A DNA stretch of 64,000 nucleotides from the NCBI RefSeq assembly GCF_031180975.1, contig NZ_JAPSLI010000001.1, positions 239,521 through 303,520 on the forward strand. Reading direction: 5' to 3'. Source of the DNA: Microbacterium sp. Its GTDB lineage: Bacteria; Actinomycetota; Actinomycetes; Actinomycetales; Microbacteriaceae. The notes below the pieces were generated by a model. It did not search any database and was not told the origin of the DNA. It saw only the letters and a program-made list of their open reading frames with translations. Each line of letters begins with the position of its first letter. The first letter of the stretch is position 1. The translations under genes were made by a program, and so were the position numbers. Shown one piece after another: positions 8,204 through 16,896 of the stretch.

Positions 8204-10660
8204 TCAGAGCTTGGTGATCGGGGCGATCTTGACCAGGAGCTTCTTCTGCCCCGCCGTGTCGAAGCGCACGTGCGCGATGCGCTTGGCGCCCTCGCCGGTG
8301 ATGGCCTCGACGCGCCCCTCGCCGAAGTCGTCGTGGCGGATGCGGTCGCCGGCGGCCAGCTCCAGGTCGCCGTTGTCGCGCACCTTGCCGGTGACCCTGT
8401 TCGCGAACTTGTCCATCGCGGTCGACAGCGGCTTGAGCTGGCTCTTCGGCAGCGGGCTGACCCCGAACCGGTCGCCGCCCGACGACCCGAACCCGCCGGG
8501 ACGCCGCGCGTTGAGCGCGCGCGACTGCATCCCGCCGCGGGAGTTCACGTCGCCCGGAGACTGCCGCCAGTCGATGAGGTCGGCGGGGATCTCCTGCAGG
8601 AACCGGCTCGGCATCGCGACCGAAACCTCGCCGAACTGCGCGCGGGTCATCGCCAGCGACAGGTGCAGCCGCTTGCGGGCGCGGGTGATGCCGACGTAGA
8701 ACAGCCGGCGCTCCTCTTGCGGTCCACCGGGCTCCCCCGCGGAGATGCGGTGCGGGATGAGGTCCTCCTCGACGCCAGTGACGAACACCGCGTCGTACTC
8801 GAGGCCCTTCGCTGTGTGCATGGTCATCAACGACACCGTGCCGGACTCGTCGTCGAGATCATCGGCATCCGACACCAGCGCTACCTCGGTGAGGAAGTCG
8901 ACGATGGTGCCGTCGGGGTTGTTCCGTGCGAAGTCACGGGCCACGGCGATGAACTCGTCGAGGTTCTCGAGGCGCGCCTCGTCCTGCGGGTCGCGACTGG
9001 CGCGCAGCGCGTCGAAGTAGCCACTCTTGGTCAGCAGCACCGTGAGTGCCTCGGCCACCGACGTCGGCGGAGGCACCTCGCCGGATGCCGGGGCGACGAT
9101 CTCACTGGCCTCGGCGAGCACCGCGTCCAACTGACCGATCGCCGCCTGCAGCTTCGGCCCCACGCCGAGCTCCCCCGGGTGGCGCAGCGCGTCGCGGAAG
9201 CTGAGTCCGTGCTCGTCGGCGAAGCGGGCGATCGCGGTCTCGGTGACATCGCCGATGCCGCGGCGCGGCTTGTTCAGGATGCGGCGCACCGCCATGTCGT
9301 CCGCCGGGTTGGCGACGGCGACGAGGTAGGCGAGGGCGTCCTTGATCTCGGCGCGCTCGTAGAACTTGGTGCCGCCCATGATCTTGTACGGCACGGCGGA
9401 GCGGATGAAGATCTCCTCCAGCGCACGCGACTGCGAGTTGGTGCGGTAGAAGACCGCCATCTCGGAGTACGGGATGCCGGCGAGGCGCAGCGCCTCGATC
9501 TCGTCGGCGACGAACTGCGCCTCGTCGTGCTGCGAGTAGCCGGTGAAGCCGACGATCTTCTCACCAGGCCCCTTGTCACTCCACAGGTTCTTCGCCTTGC
9601 GGTCGAAGTTGTGCCCGATGACGGCGTTCGCCGCCGACAGGATGTTCTGCGTCGACCGGTAGTTCTGCTCGAGCAGCACTACTTTCGCGCCCGGGAAGTC
9701 GCGCTCGAACTCACTGATGTTGCGGATGTCGGCGCCGCGGAACGCGTAGATGGACTGATCGGAGTCGCCCACCACGGTCAGCGAGGCGCCCCCGACCGGG
9801 GCGTCTTCACCTGGCTGAGGCGAAGGGTCCGGCTCGAAGATCATCATGCCGTTCAGGGCATACGGCTCGGACGCCGAGCCCGACACCGGCCGCGTGAGCT
9901 CGTGGATGAGCGCGTACTGGGCGTGGTTGGTGTCCTGGTACTCGTCCACGAGGATGTGCCGGAACCGGCGCCGATAGGTGTCGGCGACCTGCGGGAACGC
10001 CCGGAACAGGAAGACCGTCTGTGCGATCAGGTCGTCGAAGTCGAACGCGTTCGCCTTCTGCAGCGCGCGCTGGTAGTCGGTGAAGATGTCGACGAACACC
10101 CGCTCGGCCGGGTCGCTCATGTTGGCCTGGCGGGCATAGCCCTCGGCATCGGTCAGCTCGTTCTTCAGCTTCGAGATCCGCGACTGCACGGATGCCGGAG
10201 TGAGCCCGAACGCGTCGGCCTCGTGCTCCTTCACCAGCCGCTTCAGCAGCGCACGGGAGTCGCCCGAGTCGTAAATGGTGAACGACTTCGTGAAGCCGAA
10301 CTGCTCGGCCTCGCGACGCAGGATCCGCACGCAGGCGGAGTGGAACGTCGAGATCCACATGCCGCGGGCGGCCTGCCCCACCAGCGACTCGACGCGCTCG
10401 CGCATCTCACCGGCGGCCTTGTTGGTGAACGTGATGGCGAGGATCTGGCTCGGCCACGCCTCGCGCTGGCGCAGCAGCAGTGCGATCCTGCGGGTGAGCA
10501 CGCTCGTCTTGCCGGATCCGGCGCCCGCGACGATGAGCAGCGCGTCGCCGCGGTAGGTGACGGCCTCGAGCTGCTGCGGGTTGAGTCCGGAGAGCAGCGG
10601 GTCCGGTCCGGCGCCGGTGGATCCGGGGCCGGCGGTGGTGGTGAGAGGCGCGTCGATCAT
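8204..10660 (-). CDS. pcrA: ATP-dependent DNA helicase, UvrD/PcrA family
   Basis: An 818-residue superfamily 1A 3'-5' helicase for excision repair and removal of protein roadblocks from DNA. The Q-motif region LNPQQLEAV, Walker A AGAGSGKTSV (Lys51), Walker B VDEYQDTN, GDSDQSIYAFRGAD (motif III), QNYRSTQNIL (motif IV), TMHTAKGLEYDAVFV (motif V) and YVGITRARKRL (motif VI) are all present in order. The C-terminus carries the GDRIRHDDFGEG to VRFD Tudor-like fold that in PcrA/UvrD contacts RNA polymerase. Length is normal for actinobacterial UvrD1/PcrA. TAGACT (minus strand, 10675-10670) is 9 nt upstream of the ATG. Confidence 0.95.
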   Translation of the reverse strand: MIDAPLTTTAGPGSTGAGPDPLLSGLNPQQLEAVTYRGDALLIVAGAGSGKTSVLTRRIALLLRQREAWPSQILAITFTNKAAGEMRERVESLVGQAARGMWISTFHSACVRILRREAEQFGFTKSFTIYDSGDSRALLKRLVKEHEADAFGLTPASVQSRISKLKNELTDAEGYARQANMSDPAERVFVDIFTDYQRALQKANAFDFDDLIAQTVFLFRAFPQVADTYRRRFRHILVDEYQDTNHAQYALIHELTRPVSGSASEPYALNGMMIFEPDPSPQPGEDAPVGGASLTVVGDSDQSIYAFRGADIRNISEFERDFPGAKVVLLEQNYRSTQNILSAANAVIGHNFDRKAKNLWSDKGPGEKIVGFTGYSQHDEAQFVADEIEALRLAGIPYSEMAVFYRTNSQSRALEEIFIRSAVPYKIMGGTKFYERAEIKDALAYLVAVANPADDMAVRRILNKPRRGIGDVTETAIARFADEHGLSFRDALRHPGELGVGPKLQAAIGQLDAVLAEASEIVAPASGEVPPPTSVAEALTVLLTKSGYFDALRASRDPQDEARLENLDEFIAVARDFARNNPDGTIVDFLTEVALVSDADDLDDESGTVSLMTMHTAKGLEYDAVFVTGVEEDLIPHRISAGEPGGPQEERRLFYVGITRARKRLHLSLAMTRAQFGEVSVAMPSRFLQEIPADLIDWRQSPGDVNSRGGMQSRALNARRPGGFGSSGGDRFGVSPLPKSQLKPLSTAMDKFANRVTGKVRDNGDLELAAGDRIRHDDFGEGRVEAITGEGAKRIAHVRFDTAGQKKLLVKIAPITKL

Positions 10661-10724
10661 GGCCTTACGAGTCTAGGTGCGGCATCCGACACCCGGATCC
10701 GGGCGGGAGTGCGAGAATCAGCAC

Positions 10725-11117
10725 ATGCGCACGATCCTCAACATCATCTGGGTCATCCTGGCCGGCTGGGCACTCTTCCTGGGCTACGTCCTGGCGGGGG
10801 TTCTGCTATGCATCCCGATCGTGACGATCCCGTGGGCGATCGCGTCGTTCCGCCTGGCCAACTACGCGCTGTGGCCGTTCGGGCGCGAGGTCGTCGACCG
10901 CGGCACGGCCGGCATCGGCTCGCTGCTCGGCAACGTGGTGTGGGTGGTGCTGGCCGGATGGTGGCTGGCGATCGGGCACATCCTGTCCGGCATCGCACTG
11001 TGCATCACAATCATCGGCGTCCCGATGGGCATCGCCGACTTCAAGATGGTGCCGATCTCGCTCATGCCGCTCGGCAAGGAGATCGTGCCGGCCCGCAGCG
11101 GCGCATTCGCGCGCTGA
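10725..11117 (+). CDS. YccF-domain inner-membrane protein
   Basis: A 130-residue membrane protein made of two similar YccF halves. Each has a hydrophobic helix pair and an internal consensus: ILNIIWVILAGW / LGNVVWVVLAGWW, and IPIVTIPWAIASFRLA / ITIIGVPMGIADFKM, ending in LWPFGREVV and LMPLGKEIV. The tandem repeat suggests an ancient internal duplication. The family function is unknown. I chose the ATG at 10725 rather than the longer frame, because GAGAAT lies 6 nt upstream and the conserved MRTILNIIW start matches the family. It is convergent with the phosphodiesterase gene, with only 22 nt between. Confidence 0.85.
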   Translation: MRTILNIIWVILAGWALFLGYVLAGVLLCIPIVTIPWAIASFRLANYALWPFGREVVDRGTAGIGSLLGNVVWVVLAGWWLAIGHILSGIALCITIIGVPMGIADFKMVPISLMPLGKEIVPARSGAFAR

Positions 11118-11139
11118 TCCGGCATCCGGCCCGCGCCGC

Positions 11140-12126
11140 TCAGCCGCGGAAGAACGACACCGCCAGATCCGGGTGGTCGACGAACACGCCGTCGACCCCG
11201 GAGGCGGCGATGGCCGACCATTCCGACTCGTAGTCGCCGTATGCGGACTTGCCGCCCCCGGTGCGGTACTCCGGCGACAGGAACGCGTTCTCGGGCCGGG
11301 CCGTCCAAGTGAACACCTTCAGCCCGCGGGCGTGCGCGTCGGCCACGATCCGGTTGCCCTGCTCCAACAGCATCCGCTTGTTGACGCTGATGCCGTCCAC
11401 CTTCCCCACCAGCGCGTCGAGTCCAGCGGGGGTGACCGCGTCGCGATACGACGGTGCAGCCTTGCCGTGGGCGGCGACGAGGTCGAACGGCTTTCCCGTG
11501 GCCTCGATGAGGTAGACGAAGGATGCCGCCACGCCACGCTCCCGCAGCTGGCGCAGCACGGTCGACTCGAACGCCTCGATGATCAGCGGCAACTCGCCAT
11601 CGGCCCAACCGGATTCCCGCAGTTCCCGCTCGATCAGCGGCGCCAGAGCGAGCCCGATGCTCTCGAAGTACGTGGCGTGCTTGATCTCCAGCACCACGCC
11701 GATCTCACGGCCGTGCTCGTCGGACCCCTCCCGCACGAGGTCGAGGAGGTCACGCAGACGCAGGATGGGCTGCCCGTCGTCGAAGCTGGCGCTGGAGCGG
11801 CGGATCTTCGGCAGCCGCTCCCGCGTGCGCAGCGTCGAGAGCTCGTCCCAGGTGAAGTCCTCCGTGAACCAGCCCGTCAGCGCCACCCCGTCGATGCGCT
11901 TGGTGGTGCGACGCTCGGCGTACTCCGGGCGCTGAGCGACGTCCGTGGTGCCGGAGATCTCGTTCTCGTGCCGGATGACGAGCACGCCGTCCTTGGTAGC
12001 GACGATATCGGGTTCGACCGCGTCGACCCCCATCGCGAGGGCCAGTTCGTACGACGATCTGCTGTGCTCCGGCCGGTACCCGGGGGCGCCGCGATGACCG
12101 ATGACGAGCGGCGATTTCCTGGGCAC
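11140..12126 (-). CDS. Glycerophosphodiester phosphodiesterase family protein
   Basis: About 328 residues of TIM-barrel GDPD fold, hydrolysing glycerophosphodiesters to glycerol 3-phosphate and an alcohol. The N-terminal IGHRGAPGYRPEHS carries the catalytic His-Arg, VDAVEPDIVATKDGVLVIRHE gives the metal-binding Glu/Asp and second catalytic His, and IGVVLEIKH the later conserved Glu-Lys. No signal peptide is seen, so it is probably cytoplasmic. The open frame runs to 12378, but I place the start at GTG 12126. TACGCT (minus strand, 12138-12133) is 6 nt upstream of it and the fold begins within ten residues. ATG 12153 is an alternative. Confidence 0.85.
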   Translation of the reverse strand: MPRKSPLVIGHRGAPGYRPEHSRSSYELALAMGVDAVEPDIVATKDGVLVIRHENEISGTTDVAQRPEYAERRTTKRIDGVALTGWFTEDFTWDELSTLRTRERLPKIRRSSASFDDGQPILRLRDLLDLVREGSDEHGREIGVVLEIKHATYFESIGLALAPLIERELRESGWADGELPLIIEAFESTVLRQLRERGVAASFVYLIEATGKPFDLVAAHGKAAPSYRDAVTPAGLDALVGKVDGISVNKRMLLEQGNRIVADAHARGLKVFTWTARPENAFLSPEYRTGGGKSAYGDYESEWSAIAASGVDGVFVDHPDLAVSFFRG

Positions 12127-12213
12127 GCTCACAGCGTAAAGCACCTCTCTCATAGCCCCGCGCGGGTATCGTAAAGGAAAGCGATGACCGATCCCTCGGG
12201 AGTAGAGGCCACC

Positions 12214-13137
12214 ATGAGCAACTTCGCATTCAACAACCCGGCGTTCCAGCAGCAGGATCCGCGCAATGTCGCGACCTACCCGGGCGGGCCGCAGGCCACT
12301 CAGGGCCCGTACACTCCCCCGCCCGCGCAGACCTCCGCGTTCACGCACGCCGGAGTCGACGCCGCCACCAACGCACACCTGGAGGGCATGTACGCCGCTC
12401 CCCCGGCCGGCGCGATCGAGACCGACCGAATGACGGTCGAGGACACCGTCTGGAAGACCGCCGGCCTGTTCGGCATCCTGCTCGTCACCGCCGTCGTCGG
12501 GTGGATGTGGACCTGGTCCAGCGCCATCGCCACCGGCCAGGCGAACATGATGCCGTGGATCATCGGCGCGCTGGGCGGCTTCGTGCTGGCGATGGTCGTC
12601 ACGTTCACCTCGCGCAAGAAGGTCCGCCCCGGCCTGATCTGGGCGTACGCGGCCTTCGAGGGTCTGTTCGTCGGCGGCATCTCGGCGTTCTTCGAGCTGA
12701 TCTGGCCCGGTGTGGTCGTGCAGGCCACCCTCGCGACCGTCTCGGTGGTCGGCGTCACCCTCGCCCTGTTCGCCAGCGGCAAGATCCGGGCCTCCGCGAA
12801 GATGACCAAGATCGTCATGATCGCGATGTTCGGCTACATGGCCTTCTCGGTGCTCAACCTCATCCTGATGTGGACGAACGTCCCGATGGCCGGTGGCGCG
12901 TTCGGCCTGTACAGCATGGACGTCGCCGGCATCCCGCTCGGTCTCATCATCGGCATCCTGGTCGTGTTCATGGCCGCATACTCGCTGGTGCTCGACTTCG
13001 ACCAGATCCAGCAGGGCGTGCGCAACGGTGCTCCCCGCCAGTACGGCTGGCTGGGCGCCTTCGGCATCATGGTCACGGTCGTCTGGCTGTACGTCGAGAT
13101 CCTGCGGATCCTCGCGATCCTGCGCGGCAACGAGTGA
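12214..13137 (+). CDS. Bax inhibitor-1/YccA-family membrane protein
   Basis: A 307-residue integral membrane protein: about 80 polar Pro/Gln-rich cytosolic residues, then seven hydrophobic segments from GLFGILLVTAVVGWMW to WLGAFGIMVTVVWLYV. The acidic residue in LVLDFDQIQQGVRNG near the last helices is typical of the Bax1-I/TMBIM fold, some members of which leak calcium or protons. A physiological role here is unknown. ATG 12214 has the ribosome site GGAGTAGAGG. An in-frame ATG at 12184, 10 codons upstream, is also possible because a TATCGT box at 12167-12172 places transcription start nearby. The gene diverges from the GDPD gene and ends before a strong terminator. Confidence 0.85.
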   Translation: MSNFAFNNPAFQQQDPRNVATYPGGPQATQGPYTPPPAQTSAFTHAGVDAATNAHLEGMYAAPPAGAIETDRMTVEDTVWKTAGLFGILLVTAVVGWMWTWSSAIATGQANMMPWIIGALGGFVLAMVVTFTSRKKVRPGLIWAYAAFEGLFVGGISAFFELIWPGVVVQATLATVSVVGVTLALFASGKIRASAKMTKIVMIAMFGYMAFSVLNLILMWTNVPMAGGAFGLYSMDVAGIPLGLIIGILVVFMAAYSLVLDFDQIQQGVRNGAPRQYGWLGAFGIMVTVVWLYVEILRILAILRGNE

Positions 13138-13157
13138 GACCGATCCGACTCTGAGAG

Positions 13158-13190
13158 AGGCGGTCGTCCCGATGGGGCGACCGCCTTTTT
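13158..13190 (+). terminator. Rho-independent terminator
   Basis: Perfect 9-bp outer stem AGGCGGTCG / CGACCGCCT, extended inward by T-G and three G-C pairs to a GAT loop, followed by TTTTT. It lies 20 nt after the Bax-inhibitor-like gene and is the clearest intrinsic terminator in the window. Confidence 0.92.
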
Positions 13191-13315
13191 CGTGCGCCGA
13201 TCACGCGAATAGCGCATTCTCGCGCATCGGCGCAAGGGGGTGCGGGCTGGGAGGACACCGGGAGCATGCTGGTGGAGACGGCACCCCGTCACCTACCAAC
13301 AGAACGGAGACTCTC

Positions 13316-13588
13316 ATGGGCTTCCTCGCTTTCCTCCTCCTCGGTCTCATCGCCGGTGCGATCGCCAAGCTGATCCTCCCCGGCCGGCAGGGCGGCGGCT
13401 GGATCGTCACGCTGCTGCTCGGTGTCGTGGGCGCACTCCTCGGCGGCTGGCTGGGCTCCGTGCTCTTCAACGCTCCCCTCGAGGAGTTCTGGAGCCTGCA
13501 GACCTGGCTCCTCGCCATCGGTGGTTCGATCGTCGTGCTGCTGATCTACGGCCTCATCGTCGGCCGCGGGGACCGCACCCGCGCCTGA
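13316..13588 (+). CDS. GlsB/YeaQ/YmgE-family membrane protein
   Basis: A 90-residue hydrophobic protein with three membrane segments and the family signature GLIAGAIAKLILPGRQGGG followed by GVVGALLGGWLG. These small proteins are often called transglycosylase-associated and are stress-induced in several bacteria. No catalytic activity is established. ATG 13316 is chosen over a far longer frame because family members begin MGFL or MGI at this point, and ACGGAGA lies 9 nt upstream. It stands alone between the terminator at 13158 and the convergent sigma-factor gene (7-nt gap). Confidence 0.85.
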   Translation: MGFLAFLLLGLIAGAIAKLILPGRQGGGWIVTLLLGVVGALLGGWLGSVLFNAPLEEFWSLQTWLLAIGGSIVVLLIYGLIVGRGDRTRA

Positions 13589-13595
13589 CCGACCG

Positions 13596-14870
13596 TCAGC
13601 CTCGGGCTTTGAGCTCGAGTGCGGACCGTTCGCGGTCGTTGCCCGCCAGTCGGGCAGCGGCCGCGAACTCGTTTCTGGCCTCCTCGGTGCGCCCCAGCCG
13701 CAGCAGCAGCTCGCCGCGGGTCGCCGGCAGCAGGTGGTAGCCACGCAGCTGTCCCGATGCGACGAGACGGTCGACGATGAGCAGAGCGGATGCCGGGCCG
13801 GTGGCCATCGCGACCGCAGCGGCCCGGTTCAGTTCGATCACGGGCGAAGGCGTCAGCTGCCCGAGCGCCTCGTACAGGATCACGATGCGCTCCCAGTCGG
13901 TCTCCTCGACGGATGCCGCCACGGCATGGCACTCCGCGATCGCCGCCTGCAGCGCGTACCCGCCGCGGCCTCGCCCCAGCGCGTCGGCGCGGGCGAGCGC
14001 AGCGCGCCCCCGGGCGATCGCGGACCGATCCCATCGGGTGCGGTCCTGATCCGCCAGCAGCACCGGATCGCCGTTCGCGTCGGTGCGCGCCGGGAAGCGG
14101 GCGGCGGTCAGCTCCATGAGGGCGAGCAGCCCGTGCACCTCGGGCTCGCGCGGCACCAGTTCGGCGAGCACCCGGGCGAGCCGGATCGCCTCACGGGCGA
14201 GATCGGGGCGCATCCAGTCGGGGCCGCTGCTGGCGGCGTGCGCCTCGTTGAAGATGAGGTACAGCACACCGAGCACGGCACTGAGCCGCCCGCGGAACTC
14301 CTCGCGCGGCGGCAGCTCGAACGGCGCGTGCGCCGCGCCGAGCGTCTTCTTCGCGCGGACGATGCGCTGCTGCACGGTGGCGACCGGCACCAGGAACGCG
14401 CGGGCGATCTCCTCGCTGCTCAGACCGCCGACCACACGGAGGGTCAGCGCGACCTGTGCCTCGCGGGAGAGGACGGGGTGGCAGGCGATGAAGATCAGCC
14501 GCAGGACGTCGTCGTCGATGGCATCCGGGTCCCACGGCAGCGCATCCGTGGCCTCGTCCTGCTCGCGTTCCAGGTCGTGCGCGATCGCGGCGATGCGTTC
14601 GTCGTGGCGCTCGCGCCGCCGCCAGCCGTCGATCGCCTTCCGCTTCGCGACCGCGGTGAGCCAGGCCGCCGGGTTGCGCGGCACACCGTCTGATGGCCAC
14701 TGCTGGAGCGCCTCGGTCAGCGCATCCTGAGCGAGGTCCTCGGCGAGCGAGAAGTCGCCGACCATACGGGTGAGCGTCGCCACGATCCGGGCCGACTCGA
14801 TGCGCCAGACGGCAGCGACGGCGCGCCCCGCGTCCGATGCGGGGCGCGCCGTCACGTCTCCGGTGGCCAT
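13596..14870 (-). CDS. ECF RNA polymerase sigma factor, ECF42-like
   Basis: A 424-residue extracytoplasmic-function sigma factor with a long C-terminal extension. Sigma region 2 is near residues 20-85 (DFSLAEDLAQDALTEALQQWP, then PAAWLTAVAKRKAIDGWRRRE). Region 4 is near 120-185 (EAQVALTLRVVGGLSSEEIARAFLVPVATVQQRIVRAKK). The last ~230 residues are the helical TPR-like/DUF6596 part typical of ECF42. This group is known to sit beside YCII-domain (DGPF) genes, and one lies directly upstream with a 1-nt gap (TGA-C-ATG), implying translational coupling. No anti-sigma gene is seen, as usual for this group; the C-terminal extension is thought to regulate activity. Confidence 0.88.
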   Translation of the reverse strand: MATGDVTARPASDAGRAVAAVWRIESARIVATLTRMVGDFSLAEDLAQDALTEALQQWPSDGVPRNPAAWLTAVAKRKAIDGWRRRERHDERIAAIAHDLEREQDEATDALPWDPDAIDDDVLRLIFIACHPVLSREAQVALTLRVVGGLSSEEIARAFLVPVATVQQRIVRAKKTLGAAHAPFELPPREEFRGRLSAVLGVLYLIFNEAHAASSGPDWMRPDLAREAIRLARVLAELVPREPEVHGLLALMELTAARFPARTDANGDPVLLADQDRTRWDRSAIARGRAALARADALGRGRGGYALQAAIAECHAVAASVEETDWERIVILYEALGQLTPSPVIELNRAAAVAMATGPASALLIVDRLVASGQLRGYHLLPATRGELLLRLGRTEEARNEFAAAARLAGNDRERSALELKARG

Positions 14871-14871
14871 G

Positions 14872-15297
14872 TCAGCCCTGGGCGCGCTGCGCCTGCTCCT
14901 CGCGCCAGCCCGCTTCCTTCTCGATCCACTCGTTGTCGGCCGGGAAGTCGGACATCTCGGTGACCCGGCGCACCTCGAGGAACGCGCCCGGACCGAGCGG
15001 GGCACGGCTGGCCCACTCCACCGCCTCCTCGCGCGACGCGACTTCGATGATCCAGAAGCCGTTGAACAGCTCCTTGGTCTCACCGTAGGGGCCGTCGGTG
15101 ACGAGCGGCTTCTCAGCACTGAAGTCGACCACGAAGCCTTCGGCCGCGTCGGTCAGCCCCTCACCGGCGAGCAGCACGCCGGCCTTCATCATCGACTCGT
15201 TGTACTTGCCCATCGCTTCGATGACCTCTTCGAAGGGGATCTCCTCGTACGCCTTCACAGCCTCGTCGGTCGCGCGCATGATCAGCATGAACTTCAT
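14872..15297 (-). CDS. YciI-like (DGPF/YCII-related) protein
   Basis: A 141-residue single-domain protein of the YCII-related superfamily, a ferredoxin-like fold. KFMLIMRATDEAVKAYEEIP is the first strand-helix, and VTDGPYGETKELFNGFWIIEVASREEAVEWA contains the DGPF-family DGPY motif. These proteins are the standard genomic partners of ECF42 sigma factors and may influence their output, but the biochemical role is not settled. The ATG at 15297 has AAGGAGA about 7 nt upstream. It is the first gene of a two-gene unit with the sigma factor. Confidence 0.85.
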   Translation of the reverse strand: MKFMLIMRATDEAVKAYEEIPFEEVIEAMGKYNESMMKAGVLLAGEGLTDAAEGFVVDFSAEKPLVTDGPYGETKELFNGFWIIEVASREEAVEWASRAPLGPGAFLEVRRVTEMSDFPADNEWIEKEAGWREEQAQRAQG

Positions 15298-15405
15298 GAT
15301 TCTGTCTCCTTGTAAAGGGGCCGTCTCTCGACCCTCTCATTGAAGACGTCGAACGAGAAGACGCCGGATCGACATCGGCGGGAAACTTTTTTCGCGAATC
15401 CCGGA

Positions 15406-16896
15406 TCAGCGTCGCGGCGGCGCCGCGAGGGCCATGCGGGCGGCGTAGGCGAGGGCTGTCATCGCCGCGTCGGCACTCCAGACGGATGCCGCGGTGCGCG
15501 CCTCCCGGGCCAGGCGGCCGCGCAGCTCATGGTCGGTCAGGACGGCGCGAAGCGCCGCGGCGAGGGCCTGCTCGTCGCCGCTGGGAACCAGCACTCCCCC
15601 GCCGCCGCGGAGGATGTCGCCCGGCCCGTACCGGACGTCGTAGCTGATCACCGGGCACCCGGTCGCGAGCGCTTCGACGATCGACAGCCCCTGCCCCTCG
15701 AACGCCGTGGAGGTGACCATCACGGTGGCGCGGCGGAGCACCGCTGCCGGGTCGTCGGTCGCGCCCATCAGACGCACCCGGTCTGCGGCATCCGTCTCGG
15801 CGAGGAGAGCCGCGAGGCGGTCGCGGTCGGGACCGTCGCCCCAGATCTCCAGCACGGCGCCGTCGACGTCGGCGGCGAGGAAGGCGCGGATGCTGTGGTC
15901 GATGCGCTTCCCAGGGGCGAGGCGGGCCATGCTGACGACGAGCCCGGGCTCGCGAGCGCTGTCTTCGCGGGCGCCGTCTTCGCGGGCGCCGTCGTCGGTC
16001 GCGGTGGGCAGGTCGATGCCGTTCGGCGCGACGAGGTGCCGGGCACCGTCGCCGAAGCGCGCGACGACGTCGTCGCGCTGCGCCCGAGTGGGCCACAACA
16101 CCGCGTCGAACCGGTCGGCGATGCCGAGCCATCGCGTCCACAGCGGGTTGAGCGGCGCGTCGGGGGTGTACGGCGGTTCGAGGTGCATCGTGTGGATGGT
16201 GTGCAGGATGCGCACGCGCGGGTCGCTCCAGCCGGCGATCAGCTCGCCGAGTTGGCGGGACTCGCAGATCAGGACCACCGGTCCGTCGCTGACGGCGACG
16301 ACGTGCCGCAGCCAGGCCAGGTACAGGCCGCCGAACCCGGGGAGCGTGCCGACCTCCGCTCCGTCCGCGCCGTGCACCCGGACCGGCGCGGTACTGAGGT
16401 GCCAGTCCGGGTCACCCGTGATCACCGGCAGGGACAGGAACGCCCGCCCCTCGGCATCCGTCAACTCGCGGTAGTGCGCGGCGGGCGCCGAGTGCACGGC
16501 TTGCCGCCCACCGAACGGCTTGCCCGCGTCGGTATCCCGTGCGTTCGGCGAGATGCCGTGCACTGGGCGAGCGGATGCCGCGGTGCGTCGCAGCCACTCG
16601 GCGGCGCCGCCGGCCGGGGCCACCGCCTCGTCGAACAGGTTGCGCAGCGGGAGCCCGGCGGGCAGCATCCCCCGGCGGGTGAACTCGGCCCGGTGGGCGG
16701 CGTGCGTGACAGCATCCGCGGGGTCGAGGGTGAGCAGCTGCACGTCGGCGCCGCGCTCTGCCATCTGCCGGGCGCGGGCCAGGGTCGCGATCGTGTATCC
16801 ACCGTCGAGGTCGGGGACGAGACGGCTCGACAGCACGAGATACGCCGCCTCGGGGAACGTCCCTGAGGCGGCGTCGATCTCTGCCCTTACTCCCAC
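15406..16896 (-). CDS. Glycosyltransferase, GT4-like
   Basis: About 496 residues of GT-B-type glycosyltransferase. [31 protein letters not shown] is the N-terminal Rossmann strand with the acceptor-side loop. The C-terminal part [20 protein letters not shown], then [14 protein letters not shown], then [33 protein letters not shown], is the nucleotide-sugar site with the E(x7)E arrangement. This layout resembles the wall-teichoic or glycan-polymer GT4 enzymes; sugar and acceptor are unknown. A short acidic tandem (GARED repeated) sits at about residue 300, encoded by a 15-bp DNA repeat at 15958-16005. The start is uncertain: GTG 16896 overlaps the end of guaA by 10 nt, and GTG 16836 lies just after a large hairpin. 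Confidence 0.8.
   Translation of the reverse strand: MGVRAEIDAASGTFPEAAYLVLSSRLVPDLDGGYTIATLARARQMAERGADVQLLTLDPADAVTHAAHRAEFTRRGMLPAGLPLRNLFDEAVAPAGGAAEWLRRTAASARPVHGISPNARDTDAGKPFGGRQAVHSAPAAHYRELTDAEGRAFLSLPVITGDPDWHLSTAPVRVHGADGAEVGTLPGFGGLYLAWLRHVVAVSDGPVVLICESRQLGELIAGWSDPRVRILHTIHTMHLEPPYTPDAPLNPLWTRWLGIADRFDAVLWPTRAQRDDVVARFGDGARHLVAPNGIDLPTATDDGAREDGAREDSAREPGLVVSMARLAPGKRIDHSIRAFLAADVDGAVLEIWGDGPDRDRLAALLAETDAADRVRLMGATDDPAAVLRRATVMVTSTAFEGQGLSIVEALATGCPVISYDVRYGPGDILRGGGGVLVPSGDEQALAAALRAVLTDHELRGRLAREARTAASVWSADAAMTALAYAARMALAAPPRR
16842..16874 (-). terminator. Strong hairpin after guaA
   Basis: A 14-bp stem (perfect ACGCCGCCTC / GAGGCGGCGT plus four inner pairs) with a 5-nt loop begins 13 nt past the guaA stop on the minus strand. 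There is no T-run. It lies inside, or just ahead of, the glycosyltransferase frame depending on the start used. Confidence 0.5.

Noticed and set aside
8072-11233. Plus-strand 1053-codon frame opposite the UvrD/PcrA helicase
   Set aside because: All helicase motifs are on the minus strand. The plus-strand translation has no recognisable domain and runs on into the yccF region.
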